The notes beneath the pieces are model-generated. The model was not told where the DNA came from. It ran no database searches and saw only the letters and a list, made by a program, of their open reading frames with translations. A DNA stretch of 64,000 nucleotides, taken from positions 2,108,001 through 2,172,000 of the forward strand of contig NZ_CP107546.1 of assembly GCF_025836995.1 (NCBI RefSeq), given 5' to 3'. A program made the position numbers and the translations under genes. The stretch comes from Microbacterium sp. M28 (GTDB lineage Bacteria; Actinomycetota; Actinomycetes; Actinomycetales; Microbacteriaceae). This document shows positions 27,704 through 35,263 of the stretch, one piece after another (the stretch's first letter is position 1; each line of letters begins with the position of its first letter).

Positions 27704-27823
27704 GGCATCTGCCCGGATAGCTCTCGTGCGCGCTTCGATTGCTTGAAGGGCCCCATTCAGGCACACCCGCTTGCGTGGCGCGCACGTCGCTGAGTTGTGC
27801 GCCACGTTTCCAAGGCACTTCGC

Positions 27824-28735
27824 CTAACCGGCGCTTGCCGAGTCCGCAGGCGCAAGCCGATGGGCCATAGCACTGTCGAGGGGACGGTCGTCCTCCATCC
27901 GCCAGCCGCCACTGCAGAACCAAGTGCTGTTACTCCACGCTTCGAAAGCTGCCGCAGCCCACGCGCTCTGAGGCTGAGCCGCGTAACTGAGAGCCAGGCG
28001 CGCAGCCTCGCGCCGGACGGCCGCCGGGCCATCACCATCCAGTGCATCTGCGAAGAATGACTCGAAAGCCAAACGATGGTTACCCATTAGCGTGCCTGCC
28101 TTCTGACTGAGGAGCACGCCTAACTGGAATCGTTCGAAGTGATTCTGCACCCGCTCATAAAGCGTGTCATCCCAATTGGCAGGCCTTCTCACCTCGAAAA
28201 CCGTGGGTGACGACGGTTCCTCCAGCACTGTCACACCCATCCAGCGCTCCGGTCCCAATCGATCAAAGAACGGATGCAGGAACTGTTCGTTCGCCTCGGT
28301 CGCCGACGTCTTCAGCTTCGTGCCATTGCACGCCGTACAGATTGGCAGGAGGTTCGTGGGCTGGATCGCAACGACTGGAAAGTCGATCTTGGGCAGGTAG
28401 TGGTCGAGGGCGGCCGCGTCGCGCGCCATACAGTTGGTGCAACTTCCGCCCGGCGCCTGCAGGCGCATCTCGTCGTAGTAGGCCCGACCCGGGCCCTTCT
28501 TCGACGAGAGGCGAATGTCATAGGCCCAGGAAACGTTGTCCGCGACCTCAGGAGAAATCCCTGGCTGCTGGGATTCAAACTCAAAGATCCGGCCGTCGCT
28601 CGCGAGCGCCGCATAGGTCGCTTCGACCCGTGCCAACGCGGCACTGGCATCGGCGAACGCGGCAGTCTCTGGGTCCAGTGTGCACGCGGCCACGATTTCG
28701 CTCACGCCAAAGCGAGGCTGGGGTAGCTCAATCAT
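27824..28735 (-). CDS. ptuB: HNH nuclease of Septu-type defence pair (PtuB-like)
   Basis: A 303-residue protein with a zinc-finger HNH core: C99-x2-C102, then DH at 111-112 in LDHYLPKIDFP, Asn128 in NLLPICTACN and C133-x2-C136. The C-terminal 160 residues are helical. The start codon directly follows the stop of the large ATPase gene (no gap), so the two are one transcription unit. A paired SMC/ABC-like ATPase and HNH nuclease is the PtuA-PtuB arrangement of Septu anti-phage systems. Assignment is by architecture; no homology search was done. Confidence 0.72.
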   Translation of the reverse strand: MIELPQPRFGVSEIVAACTLDPETAAFADASAALARVEATYAALASDGRIFEFESQQPGISPEVADNVSWAYDIRLSSKKGPGRAYYDEMRLQAPGGSCTNCMARDAAALDHYLPKIDFPVVAIQPTNLLPICTACNGTKLKTSATEANEQFLHPFFDRLGPERWMGVTVLEEPSSPTVFEVRRPANWDDTLYERVQNHFERFQLGVLLSQKAGTLMGNHRLAFESFFADALDGDGPAAVRREAARLALSYAAQPQSAWAAAAFEAWSNSTWFCSGGWRMEDDRPLDSAMAHRLAPADSASAG

Positions 28736-30310
28736 TCAGACCCTCTGAGCTGCAAACCATGACCGCAGCAGCGCGCGCGCCTCAAAGCCAAGCTCACCGT
28801 GGAAGTGGTCCACCACAGCTTCGTACGATCCTAGCTGGAGGGCTGCCGCGGTCAGCATTCGATGGAACCCAGAGTCGGAGAGTTCAAGGCTGAAAACCTC
28901 GGAACTCAGCATGCCAACGCTCTCCCCGAACGTCTCGATCGTAGGCCGCTCGGCCGATTGGGATCGCCCCACGCGGAGAAGCTTGTAAGCGCACTTACGG
29001 GGCACTTCCTGTAGGACAACAGGTGAGTGGGTAGCGACTATCGCGACGCCGTTGCGTTCCTGCAGCAGGTCCGAAATGGCGCGGATCAACGCGGCCAGGA
29101 GCGGCGGATGCAGGTGGCCCTCGGGCTCGTCGGCCAGGACCAGCGTCCGCTCGACCACTGTCTCGACGAGGCGCGTGATCGTAAGCAGCACTATCTTGTG
29201 TCCGGTGCTGAGAGTCTGCCACAGCGCCAATGCGTCAGCGACGATGCGATCTTCATCCGCCGATTCGGAGGCGAGTTGCGAGACTTCGGCCTCGTGAAAG
29301 TTGGGATCGGACTCTAGAGTGCGAAGCGCCGTGAGCCATGATTCACGCCACCCCTTCGCGATCACATTCTTGGCGCTCGCGGCGAAGTCTGTGCCGAGCG
29401 CTGAAGGCGGCCTCGTCGCCTTCTCCATCGTCAGCGGCTCTGGCAGTTCGGGGCCGGGCGGGTCAGGCTCGTGGCCCGGTATGTACTGCAGCCCAACGTA
29501 CGAATAAGGCACACTCCACTGGAGTTGCTTGTCGAGGACGGGCAGCTCCGCTTCATCGAACGCACTGAAGGAGACATAGACGAGATTCGCTATGTCCAGG
29601 CTGCCTCCATCTCGGGATCGGAAGCTGCCGTCCTTGGGAGTGACTATTCCCCCACCCAAGAGCGCCCTCGCCATTGAGCGAAGGATTGTGGTCTTTCCAC
29701 TCCCGTTTCGCCCGATGAGCGCGTGCACATTACTCGGAGGCGTGGAGCCAGGCACAACCTCGAACTCTAGTGTCGTGTCCGGGACTGGGAGCGGACTCTG
29801 CGACGGGCGCGCATAGACGAAGTCGTACGCGGCATTACCACCTCCACTGAGGACCATCCGACGGAACTTGTTCTTGATGGTCGCCGCGGAGACCTCGCGC
29901 ATCAACGATGACGAGACGACATCATGCTCTCGGAAAAAGTCAAGTCGAGTCGGATCCTCCGCGAGGTCGCCAAGAGCGTGCAGCGCTTCTTGCATCCGCT
30001 CCGCGCCCAGAAGGGAACGCATACGCTCGTAGTATTCCTCCGTCTGACCAATCGACGCGTACCGGTCACGAGGCAACGGGGAGCTGAACTCAGCTGGAAG
30101 CGGCGTAGCCGATCCAGGCTCGTTCACATACTCGTGGGTGATGTCAGCGATCTTCACGACGCCAATGCGTGTAGTGGTCAACTCGCTGTCGATATAGGTC
30201 AAGAGGAACGTGGTGCGGTATTGGTACCAGTCATTCCAATTCCGAAGGCGCAGCACCAGGGAGTCTGCTTGACGGGGTGCGTCCCAGGTCGCGTCAACGA
30301 TGAACCGCAT
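28736..30310 (-). CDS. ptuA: ABC/SMC-like ATPase of Septu-type defence pair (PtuA-like)
   Basis: A 524-residue ATPase. Walker A is GRNGSGKTT at 200-208, signature-like LSTGHK at 368-373, Walker B LVLADEPEGHLHP at 390-401, and H-loop VATHSPV near 425-431, the OLD/RecF-like AAA_21 pattern seen in PtuA. About 180 residues precede the nucleotide-binding core; they contain no recognised domain (RLRNWNDWYQYRTTFLLTYID, TPLPAEFSSPLPRDRYASIGQT) and may recognise a trigger. ATG 30310 follows an AAGGGTGAGCG ribosome site. It lies upstream of ptuB. Confidence 0.75.
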   Translation of the reverse strand: MRFIVDATWDAPRQADSLVLRLRNWNDWYQYRTTFLLTYIDSELTTTRIGVVKIADITHEYVNEPGSATPLPAEFSSPLPRDRYASIGQTEEYYERMRSLLGAERMQEALHALGDLAEDPTRLDFFREHDVVSSSLMREVSAATIKNKFRRMVLSGGGNAAYDFVYARPSQSPLPVPDTTLEFEVVPGSTPPSNVHALIGRNGSGKTTILRSMARALLGGGIVTPKDGSFRSRDGGSLDIANLVYVSFSAFDEAELPVLDKQLQWSVPYSYVGLQYIPGHEPDPPGPELPEPLTMEKATRPPSALGTDFAASAKNVIAKGWRESWLTALRTLESDPNFHEAEVSQLASESADEDRIVADALALWQTLSTGHKIVLLTITRLVETVVERTLVLADEPEGHLHPPLLAALIRAISDLLQERNGVAIVATHSPVVLQEVPRKCAYKLLRVGRSQSAERPTIETFGESVGMLSSEVFSLELSDSGFHRMLTAAALQLGSYEAVVDHFHGELGFEARALLRSWFAAQRV

Positions 30311-30345
30311 CGCTCACCCTTCTCACCATGCCTTTACCTTACTTT

Positions 30346-30367
30346 GCCGGAAGGGTGCCGTTCCGGC
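30346..30367. terminator. Hairpin between the HNH nuclease and PtuA genes
   Basis: GCCGGAA and TTCCGGC form a seven-base stem with an eight-base loop in the 102-base gap. It may end the HNH nuclease transcript and separate it from the ptuAB unit. Confidence 0.45.
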
Positions 30368-30412
30368 AACCGGCCGCCCCGAGAGGAAGGCGGTCGATCG
30401 CCCGGCCCCGTT

Positions 30413-31108
30413 TCACCCCTCTTCGGTGATCACCTGAGCGGCAAGCGCATTCATAACCCGCTCGCGCTGATCTGCAGGAAGACGTCGCCACTTGATGAAA
30501 AGCTGCTCCCGGTCGCTGATGGAGCGGCGGTTTTGCTGCATCCACAGGTACAGCTCACGCTTGTCCTTCCGGCTGCCCCGTGAGGCCTGTGTAAGAACCT
30601 CGTCCGGGTCGGGCGGATTGTCCGTATTGTCGCGTGCCTCGTCGTTGCAGCGCTGACACTCCGCGCGCAGGTTGGAGTCGTCATCGGATCCGCCCCGCGC
30701 GACTGGCTCGATGTGACCGATGGTGAGAGTGGCGCGGCGTCCGGGCGCGTCCGCAAACTCCTCGCCGCCCGCGGTGAAACATGACTGGCAAACGTGTCCA
30801 TCACGGTCGAGGATGCGGCGGCGCTTTGCGCCAGTGATGGTCTTGCGCTGCCCGGTCGGCTTCTCGCCAAGGTCCACACGCGTACCGATGGTGCGCAGCA
30901 GGTACTGGTCCGGCGAGAGGTTCGGATTGATCTTGTAGTTGTCGATGACCCAGCCCATTGAGCGAAGGTCGCGCATACGGCGGTCGGCCTGCGCTACGCC
31001 TGGCACCGCCTCCAGCAGGTTCAACTTTGTGAACTTGCCTCCCTCACCCACGCTTGCCACGAACGTGGCCACCTTCACAAGGGACGACTGCCGCGGTGCA
31101 TCCGCCAT
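30413..31108 (-). CDS. HNH endonuclease, probable restriction enzyme
   Basis: A 231-residue protein. The N-terminal half (MADAPRQSSLVKVATFVASVGEGGKFTKLNLL to SMGWVIDNYKINPNLSPDQYLL) looks like a winged-helix. The HNH domain follows: ILDRDGHVCQSC, then LTIGHIEPVARGGSDDDSNLRAECQRCND, with both Cys pairs, the His and the Asn. ATG 31108 has an AAAGGAG site. Position beside a C5 methyltransferase and Vsr suggests the cognate restriction endonuclease; that pairing is inference. Confidence 0.75.
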   Translation of the reverse strand: MADAPRQSSLVKVATFVASVGEGGKFTKLNLLEAVPGVAQADRRMRDLRSMGWVIDNYKINPNLSPDQYLLRTIGTRVDLGEKPTGQRKTITGAKRRRILDRDGHVCQSCFTAGGEEFADAPGRRATLTIGHIEPVARGGSDDDSNLRAECQRCNDEARDNTDNPPDPDEVLTQASRGSRKDKRELYLWMQQNRRSISDREQLFIKWRRLPADQRERVMNALAAQVITEEG

Positions 31109-31223
31109 GTTCGGCTCCTTTCTGCGCGACGCATCTCGCCTCGCACTGCCATCCTGACAGCCGATCACCGCCGAGTCAATAGCCATTCCTCGCCGCACCT
31201 TGTGCCGAACGTTGCCGAAGACT

Positions 31224-31700
31224 TCACTCCACCCGCCACATCCGCTCCGGCGCGCCTGCGCGCGCATCACCTGGCCGTGACGTATTCTCGAATATGTGTT
31301 CGAAGACCGCCAGCGACTGCGCCAGAGGGACGTGCGTCCAAATGCGGACCACAACCCAACCATCGGCCAAGAGCGCTTCATTGTCGCGAGCGTCGCGCTC
31401 GCGCGTGCGCTGCAGCTTAGGTCCCCAGTAGCCGCGGTTAACTCCCGGCTCAGTGCCGTGCGCCGGACACGAGTGCCAGAAGCAGCCGTCGATGAACACC
31501 GCAATACGACGGCGAGTGAAGACCACGTCAGGGCGGGCATAGCCGCCCTCGACAGGCATGCGCAGGTCCTTCCGGAACCGGTAGCCCGCACGATGCAACG
31601 CGGACCTGAACTCGCGTTCCGGCTTGGTCTCGGACCGGCGGATCGCAGCCATGTTGCGCGACCGACCCGCGCTCGGGGCCGTCGCAGACTCATCGGTCAT
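31224..31700 (-). CDS. vsr: Very-short-patch repair endonuclease
   Basis: Nicks DNA at T:G mismatches that arise when 5-methylcytosine deaminates, so it protects sites modified by the adjacent methyltransferase. The 158-residue protein has the Vsr series SRNMAAIRRSETKPEREFRSALHRAGYRFRKDL, ARPDVVFTRRRIAVFIDGCFWHSCPAHG with the catalytic Asp and zinc ligands, and LLADGWVVVRIWTH. It is divergent from the methyltransferase gene (89 bases between starts) and upstream of the HNH nuclease on the same strand. Confidence 0.93.
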   Translation of the reverse strand: MTDESATAPSAGRSRNMAAIRRSETKPEREFRSALHRAGYRFRKDLRMPVEGGYARPDVVFTRRRIAVFIDGCFWHSCPAHGTEPGVNRGYWGPKLQRTRERDARDNEALLADGWVVVRIWTHVPLAQSLAVFEHIFENTSRPGDARAGAPERMWRVE

Positions 31701-31789
31701 CGTGTGGCCGGTTTCCGTTCGATAGAAGCGAGAATAGAGATGCCTGACACCTACCTTCCCACTGGCCAACTGATTCTGGAGCACTGAGG

Positions 31790-33040
31790 ATGAGCAAGCT
31801 GACATCGGTCGAGATCTGTGCCGGAGCGGGCGGTCAGGCCCTTGGGCTGCACCGGGCCGGTTTCGAGCATGCCCTCGCAGTCGAGCTAGACCCGACAGCA
31901 GCAGAAACCCTGCGGCTGAACAGCAAGGGGCGCGTGGAAGTTGGCGACGTCGCCGACCCAACCGTCTGGTCCCCTGCGGACTACGAAGGGGTTGACCTTT
32001 TCGCGGGCGGAGTCCCCTGCCCGCCGTTCTCCCTCGCGGGGAAGCAGCTGGGATCTTCGGACGAGCGTGACCTTTTCGCATGGGCCATCGAGCAAGTCGC
32101 CGTCATCCAGCCGAGAGCACTGCTCCTTGAGAATGTCCGTGGGCTGGCTGCCGCACGCTTCTCCGGTTATCGACAGCGCGTCCTGGACCGGCTGACCCAA
32201 CTTGGCTACGTTGCGGATTGGCGACTAATCCAGGCTTCGGACTTTGGATTGGCCCAGCTTCGGCCCCGCTTTGTGCTGGTGGCCATGAAGCCAGAAGATG
32301 CGGCCTACTTCCGGTGGCCTGAACCGCGCGAGACGCACATAACTGTCGGCGAGGCGCTGCGTGACTTGATGGGCGCTAATGGATGGAAGCACGTCGATGA
32401 GTGGGCAGCCCTTGCCAACCGCGTGGGGCCCACCATCGTCGGCGGTAGCAAGAAGCACGGCGGTGCTGACCTGGGTCCGACTCGCGCCAAGGCCGCGTGG
32501 GCGGCGCTTGGTGTCGACGGCAAGGGAGTCGCAGACGAGGCACCGGGGCCAGACGCGCCGCCACCATCCGTGAAGCTCCCCCGGCTGACGGTGGAGATGG
32601 TCGCCCGCCTGCAGGGTTGGCGCGAGGAAGATGACTGGCAGTTCGCGGGACGCAAAACCTCGCAGTATCGCCAGATCGGAAATGCCTTCCCGCCGCCCGT
32701 AGCTGAAGCAGTTGGTCGAGCTATCCGTGATGCCCTCGAGCACAAGGGCGTTCCTCACGAGATCCCTGAACTGAGCGCGGACGTCCACGACCCGGTATAC
32801 AGGGCGCTTGCCTCCGCCGACGGCTACGTCAGCATAGAGCGACTTATCGAGGCGCTGAACGAGTTCGGCGAGGCTTCTGTCGAGCGACGGCTTGCCGTGC
32901 TAGCCCAAGACTTTGAGCTGGACGTACGGACAACTTCCAAGGGCACCGCGTACCGCCTCGGCGAATTCAAGGGGTTTACGGGCCAGGAGGACCACAGCCG
33001 CCACGCTTACTTCGAGGCTCACCGGAACAAGGTGAGCTAG
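31790..33040 (+). CDS. DNA (cytosine-5) methyltransferase
   Basis: Type II DNA methyltransferase. Motifs in order: I EICAGAGGQALGLHRAGF; IV GGVPCPPFSLAGKQ with the catalytic Cys in PC; VI LLENVRGL; VIII QLRPRF; IX RLTVEMVARLQGW; X QYRQIGNAFPPPVAEAVG. The target-recognition segment lies about residues 190-270. An unusual C-terminal part (about 320-416) follows motif X, with a winged-helix-like stretch ASVERRLAVLAQDFELDVRTTSKGTAYRLGE. The recognition sequence cannot be read. It pairs with the Vsr and HNH genes. Confidence 0.93.
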   Translation: MSKLTSVEICAGAGGQALGLHRAGFEHALAVELDPTAAETLRLNSKGRVEVGDVADPTVWSPADYEGVDLFAGGVPCPPFSLAGKQLGSSDERDLFAWAIEQVAVIQPRALLLENVRGLAAARFSGYRQRVLDRLTQLGYVADWRLIQASDFGLAQLRPRFVLVAMKPEDAAYFRWPEPRETHITVGEALRDLMGANGWKHVDEWAALANRVGPTIVGGSKKHGGADLGPTRAKAAWAALGVDGKGVADEAPGPDAPPPSVKLPRLTVEMVARLQGWREEDDWQFAGRKTSQYRQIGNAFPPPVAEAVGRAIRDALEHKGVPHEIPELSADVHDPVYRALASADGYVSIERLIEALNEFGEASVERRLAVLAQDFELDVRTTSKGTAYRLGEFKGFTGQEDHSRHAYFEAHRNKVS

Positions 33041-33045
33041 CCGCC

Positions 33046-33708
33046 TCAGGATGTCGTGGCCACGCCAACAGCAGAGAGGCGCCGGTGCGCCTTCGCGACG
33101 GCGTTACCCGTCCAAGGCTTGCCGGTGGCGGTGGTGAGCCCCGCGGCATTTAGCTGCCCTGCAGTATCAGCGAGAGTGTGGCGGGTTCGCAGGCTCATGA
33201 GAAGCTCACCCGTGTGGCGCGGCAGCGTTGACACCCGCCCCATATGCCTCCCCGCCCGCTTAGCTGCTTGCATGGCGGCTGACGTGCGCTCCCCGATGAC
33301 CTCTCGCTCCCACTCGGCTACAGACATCATCACGTTGGCTACCAGCTTGCCCGTTGGTGTACTGGTGTCCACACCAAGGTCGATGGCCACGACGGCCCAC
33401 TTGCGAGCGCTGGCGAGCTTGAGGATGCCCGAGAAGTCATGCACGCTGCGGCTCAGGCGGTCGAGCTTGGCCACCACAATCCCCTCAACATCTCGACGCT
33501 TAGGGATGACGCGCAGGCGGGTGAGCGCAGCTTGTAGCTGCGGGCGGGCCAGGGACTTAGCCGATAGCCCCTCATCGACGTACCAGACGACGTCCCACCC
33601 CTGCGCGTCCACGTAGCGCTGGATAGTGTCACGCTGCGCGTCGAGCCCGAGGCCGCTGCTCGCCTGTTCCTCGGTGGACACACGCAGGTAGCCGACCATC
33701 GTGGTCAT
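33046..33708 (-). CDS. Small serine recombinase (resolvase/invertase family)
   Basis: A 220-residue protein with the resolvase catalytic domain: Ser11 in GYLRVSTEEQ, RLRVIPKRRDVEGIVVAKLDRLSRSVHDF, GVDTSTPTGKLVANVMMSVAEWEREVIGERT. A C-terminal recombinase helix-turn-helix follows (TLADTAGQLNAAGLTTATGKPWTGNAVAKAHRRL). It is much shorter than the left-end integrase, so it may control resolution or inversion within the element. Its start ATG overlaps the stop of the 42-residue upstream gene (ATGA). Confidence 0.88.
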   Translation of the reverse strand: MTTMVGYLRVSTEEQASSGLGLDAQRDTIQRYVDAQGWDVVWYVDEGLSAKSLARPQLQAALTRLRVIPKRRDVEGIVVAKLDRLSRSVHDFSGILKLASARKWAVVAIDLGVDTSTPTGKLVANVMMSVAEWEREVIGERTSAAMQAAKRAGRHMGRVSTLPRHTGELLMSLRTRHTLADTAGQLNAAGLTTATGKPWTGNAVAKAHRRLSAVGVATTS

Positions 33709-33833
33709 TTCACCTCGGCCTCATCCAGTTCGTGCCGGTCGCTGAGGTCACCTTCAAGCGGAGTCTCGGCTGGCCACTCGTCGCGAGCGAGTTGGTGGAT
33801 GGCGGCGTAGTGACGGCGTTGTGCGGCGTTCAT
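33705..33833 (-). CDS. 42-residue micro-protein upstream of resolvase
   Basis: MNAAQRRHYAAIHQLARDEW continues to PAETPLEGDLSDRHELDEAEVK. A GGGAG ribosome site precedes the ATG at 33833 by five bases, and its stop overlaps the resolvase start. It is too short for usual gene calls. The protein is acidic at the C-terminus with one helix. Role unknown; candidates are a directionality factor or a regulator of the recombinase. Confidence 0.65.
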   Translation of the reverse strand: MNAAQRRHYAAIHQLARDEWPAETPLEGDLSDRHELDEAEVK

Positions 33834-33849
33834 GAGAGCTCCCTAGATA

Positions 33850-33865
33850 TCGAACATCTGTTCGA
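33850..33865. promoter_or_regulatory. Perfect SOS (LexA) box TCGAACATCTGTTCGA
   Basis: This 16-base palindrome matches the actinobacterial LexA consensus TCGAAC-N4-GTTCGA without a mismatch. It lies 16 bases upstream of the micro-gene start, over the promoter region of the micro-gene/resolvase operon. The host lexA is in the same window. Confidence 0.8.
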
Positions 33866-34156
33866 ATGTGTGAACCTTAGCCACAAGGGGACCCTTCAGC
33901 AAACACAATGTGCAGTTACTACGCCTGCCGCTTTGCATTCTGCCGACCCGTTCGGCACTGCTGGTCGTCTGGCCGTGCTGAGCGTCCGTCCGCGAGCACT
34001 TCTGAGCGGGTGCTCGCCGGCCTAGCGCCCACACCATGGCCCCAGGTACGCCAGAGGCCCCCTAGCGTGTGCCAGGGAGCCTCCGGGTGCCGGGCGATGC
34101 ACCGCCCAGCGGGTGAGGGCTGAAAGGAGGAAGATCCCTCACCCCGTGTGTGAGCC
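33866..34156. other. Non-coding spacer of the element (291 bases)
   Basis: No gene with a ribosome site is visible. It holds the upstream part of the resolvase promoter at its left side, some short GC-rich repeats, and a stem-loop at 34111-34144 near the end of the replication operon. It could carry an unseen small RNA, but nothing supports that. Confidence 0.5.
34111..34144 (-). terminator. Possible terminator of the leftward replication operon
   Basis: GGGTGAGGG and CCCTCACCC form a nine-base stem with a 16-base loop, 13 bases after the stop of the operon's last gene. There is no U-tract. Confidence 0.5.
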
Positions 34157-34729
34157 TCAGTCGGTCGGAGCCGAGAAGCTGATCTGATTCGCGAGGTTGT
34201 ATGCGCCGCCGGAGGTGTTCGCCTCGACGTAGGCCAGTGCAGCCGCAGCGTCGGCCGTCTCCGGGAACGCGGCCTGCCAGGTCTCGACCACGCCGGTCAT
34301 GCCCGTGAAGCGCGCCCGGTTGCCGATGGCGTGTGCCATTTCGGCGTCACCGTTGGCGATGGAGTCGTTGAGCATGTCCACCGCCTCCTGCTGGTCGATG
34401 ATCTTGCGGGCACGGTCGGCGGCGTCACGGCGCAGCATGATCGAGTTGGCGTCCATCGGCTGCGTGCCCCGGAACTCCTTCTCAACCTGGTCGCGCAGGT
34501 TCTTGACGAACGCCTCCTGCTCGGCCTTGATGTTGTCGAGCTTGCTGCGGGTGTCCTTGTCCAGGGCCTCCAGCTTGCCGCGCTTGGCCAGGTCGGACGT
34601 CATGGGGTCGTCCTTGATCGCCTGTCGGGTGGCGCGGTGCGCCTCCTTCACCTGCGCGGCCTGCTCCTTGAAGCCGTTCAGGGCGGCGGGGAGGGTCTGC
34701 TCGACGGACTTAGCGGTTGCCTTGCTCAT
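34157..34729 (-). CDS. Element protein of unknown function, coiled-coil N-terminal half
   Basis: I do not recognise this 190-residue protein. Residues about 15-90 are highly charged and helical (ALNGFKEQAAQVKEAHRATR, GKLEALDKDTRSKLDNIKAE), suggesting a coiled coil. The second half is Ala-rich and mixed (DMLNDSIANGDAEMAHAIGN, AAALAYVEANTSGGAYNLAN). Its start overlaps the whiB-like stop (ATGA), so it is the last gene of the replication operon. A structural, scaffold or regulatory role are all possible. Confidence 0.7.
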   Translation of the reverse strand: MSKATAKSVEQTLPAALNGFKEQAAQVKEAHRATRQAIKDDPMTSDLAKRGKLEALDKDTRSKLDNIKAEQEAFVKNLRDQVEKEFRGTQPMDANSIMLRRDAADRARKIIDQQEAVDMLNDSIANGDAEMAHAIGNRARFTGMTGVVETWQAAFPETADAAAALAYVEANTSGGAYNLANQISFSAPTD

Positions 34730-35034
34730 GATGGTTCTTCCTTCTGTGTTATGAGTGCCGGAGATACCGCCCCGGCGTCGGTGGTTGATGTGCGCGGGCG
34801 ACCCCTGCCACGTCCGGCCCGGTCGATGCCAGCCCAGAAGCCGTGATCGACTCGCGATGCGACGGCGTAGTGGTTGCACAGGTCACGGATGCGACAGCGC
34901 CCGCAGATGACGGCACATGCGTCCCGCTGGTCGTCGGTTCGAGAGTCGGCGGTAAACAGGTGCAGGCCGCTGCAAGGCGGTGCGTAGTGTTCCAGCACGG
35001 CCTTCAGGTCTTCCCAGGCGTCATCAGCGCTCAT
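34726..35034 (-). CDS. WhiB-family iron-sulfur regulator
   Basis: A 102-residue WhiB-like protein. Four conserved cysteines, C21 and C44-x2-C47-x5-C53, can bind a [4Fe-4S] cluster (a further Cys is at 40); the tryptophan turn is GFWAG at 65-69, followed by a basic Arg-rich tail (RAGRGRGRPR). WhiB proteins partner with the housekeeping sigma factor and are also carried by actinophages. Here it lies in the element's replication operon, so it probably controls element or host genes on activation. It is coupled to its neighbours by overlaps. Confidence 0.88.
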   Translation of the reverse strand: MSADDAWEDLKAVLEHYAPPCSGLHLFTADSRTDDQRDACAVICGRCRIRDLCNHYAVASRVDHGFWAGIDRAGRGRGRPRTSTTDAGAVSPALITQKEEPS

Positions 35035-35263
35035 GCCAGCCCTCCTGCGTGCTGACGAGAACCGCCGTACAGCCGTGAAGCTTTTCCATGGCCTGCGCCC
35101 GCCGATACGCGCTGCGAGGGCGAAAACGACTCGGGGTCATTTCCCACCCCCGCCTGGACCCGTTTACCGTTTTGCCTAAGGGCGGCAAACGGGAAAACGG
35201 CTCGCTGGCACCTTTTGGCAAACCGCTGAAAACGGGTGCAAACGGCAAACGACGAGTGCTCAT
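35024..35263 (-). CDS. Small element protein over repeat region, unknown
   Basis: A 79-residue basic ORF (MSTRRLPFAPVFSGLPKGAS) whose start overlaps the RepA-like stop by four bases and whose end overlaps whiB by 11 bases. Tight coupling argues that it is translated. However, its N-terminal half is encoded by the AAACGG-type repeats, so it may be a by-product of an origin region. No family recognised. Confidence 0.5.
   Translation of the reverse strand: MSTRRLPFAPVFSGLPKGASEPFSRLPPLGKTVNGSRRGWEMTPSRFRPRSAYRRAQAMEKLHGCTAVLVSTQEGWHER
35160..35253. repeat. Iteron-like AAACGG repeat cluster, candidate origin
   Basis: Several copies of a GCAAACGG/AAAACGG word occur within 94 bases: GGCAAACGGGAAAACGG (35184-35200), GGCAAACCGCTGAAAACGGG (35217-35235), GCAAACGGCAAACG (35238-35251), and an inverted copy (35160-35177). 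The cluster directly follows the gene for the RepA-like ATPase. Repeats of this kind serve as replication-initiator sites in plasmids and phages. Confidence 0.55.
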
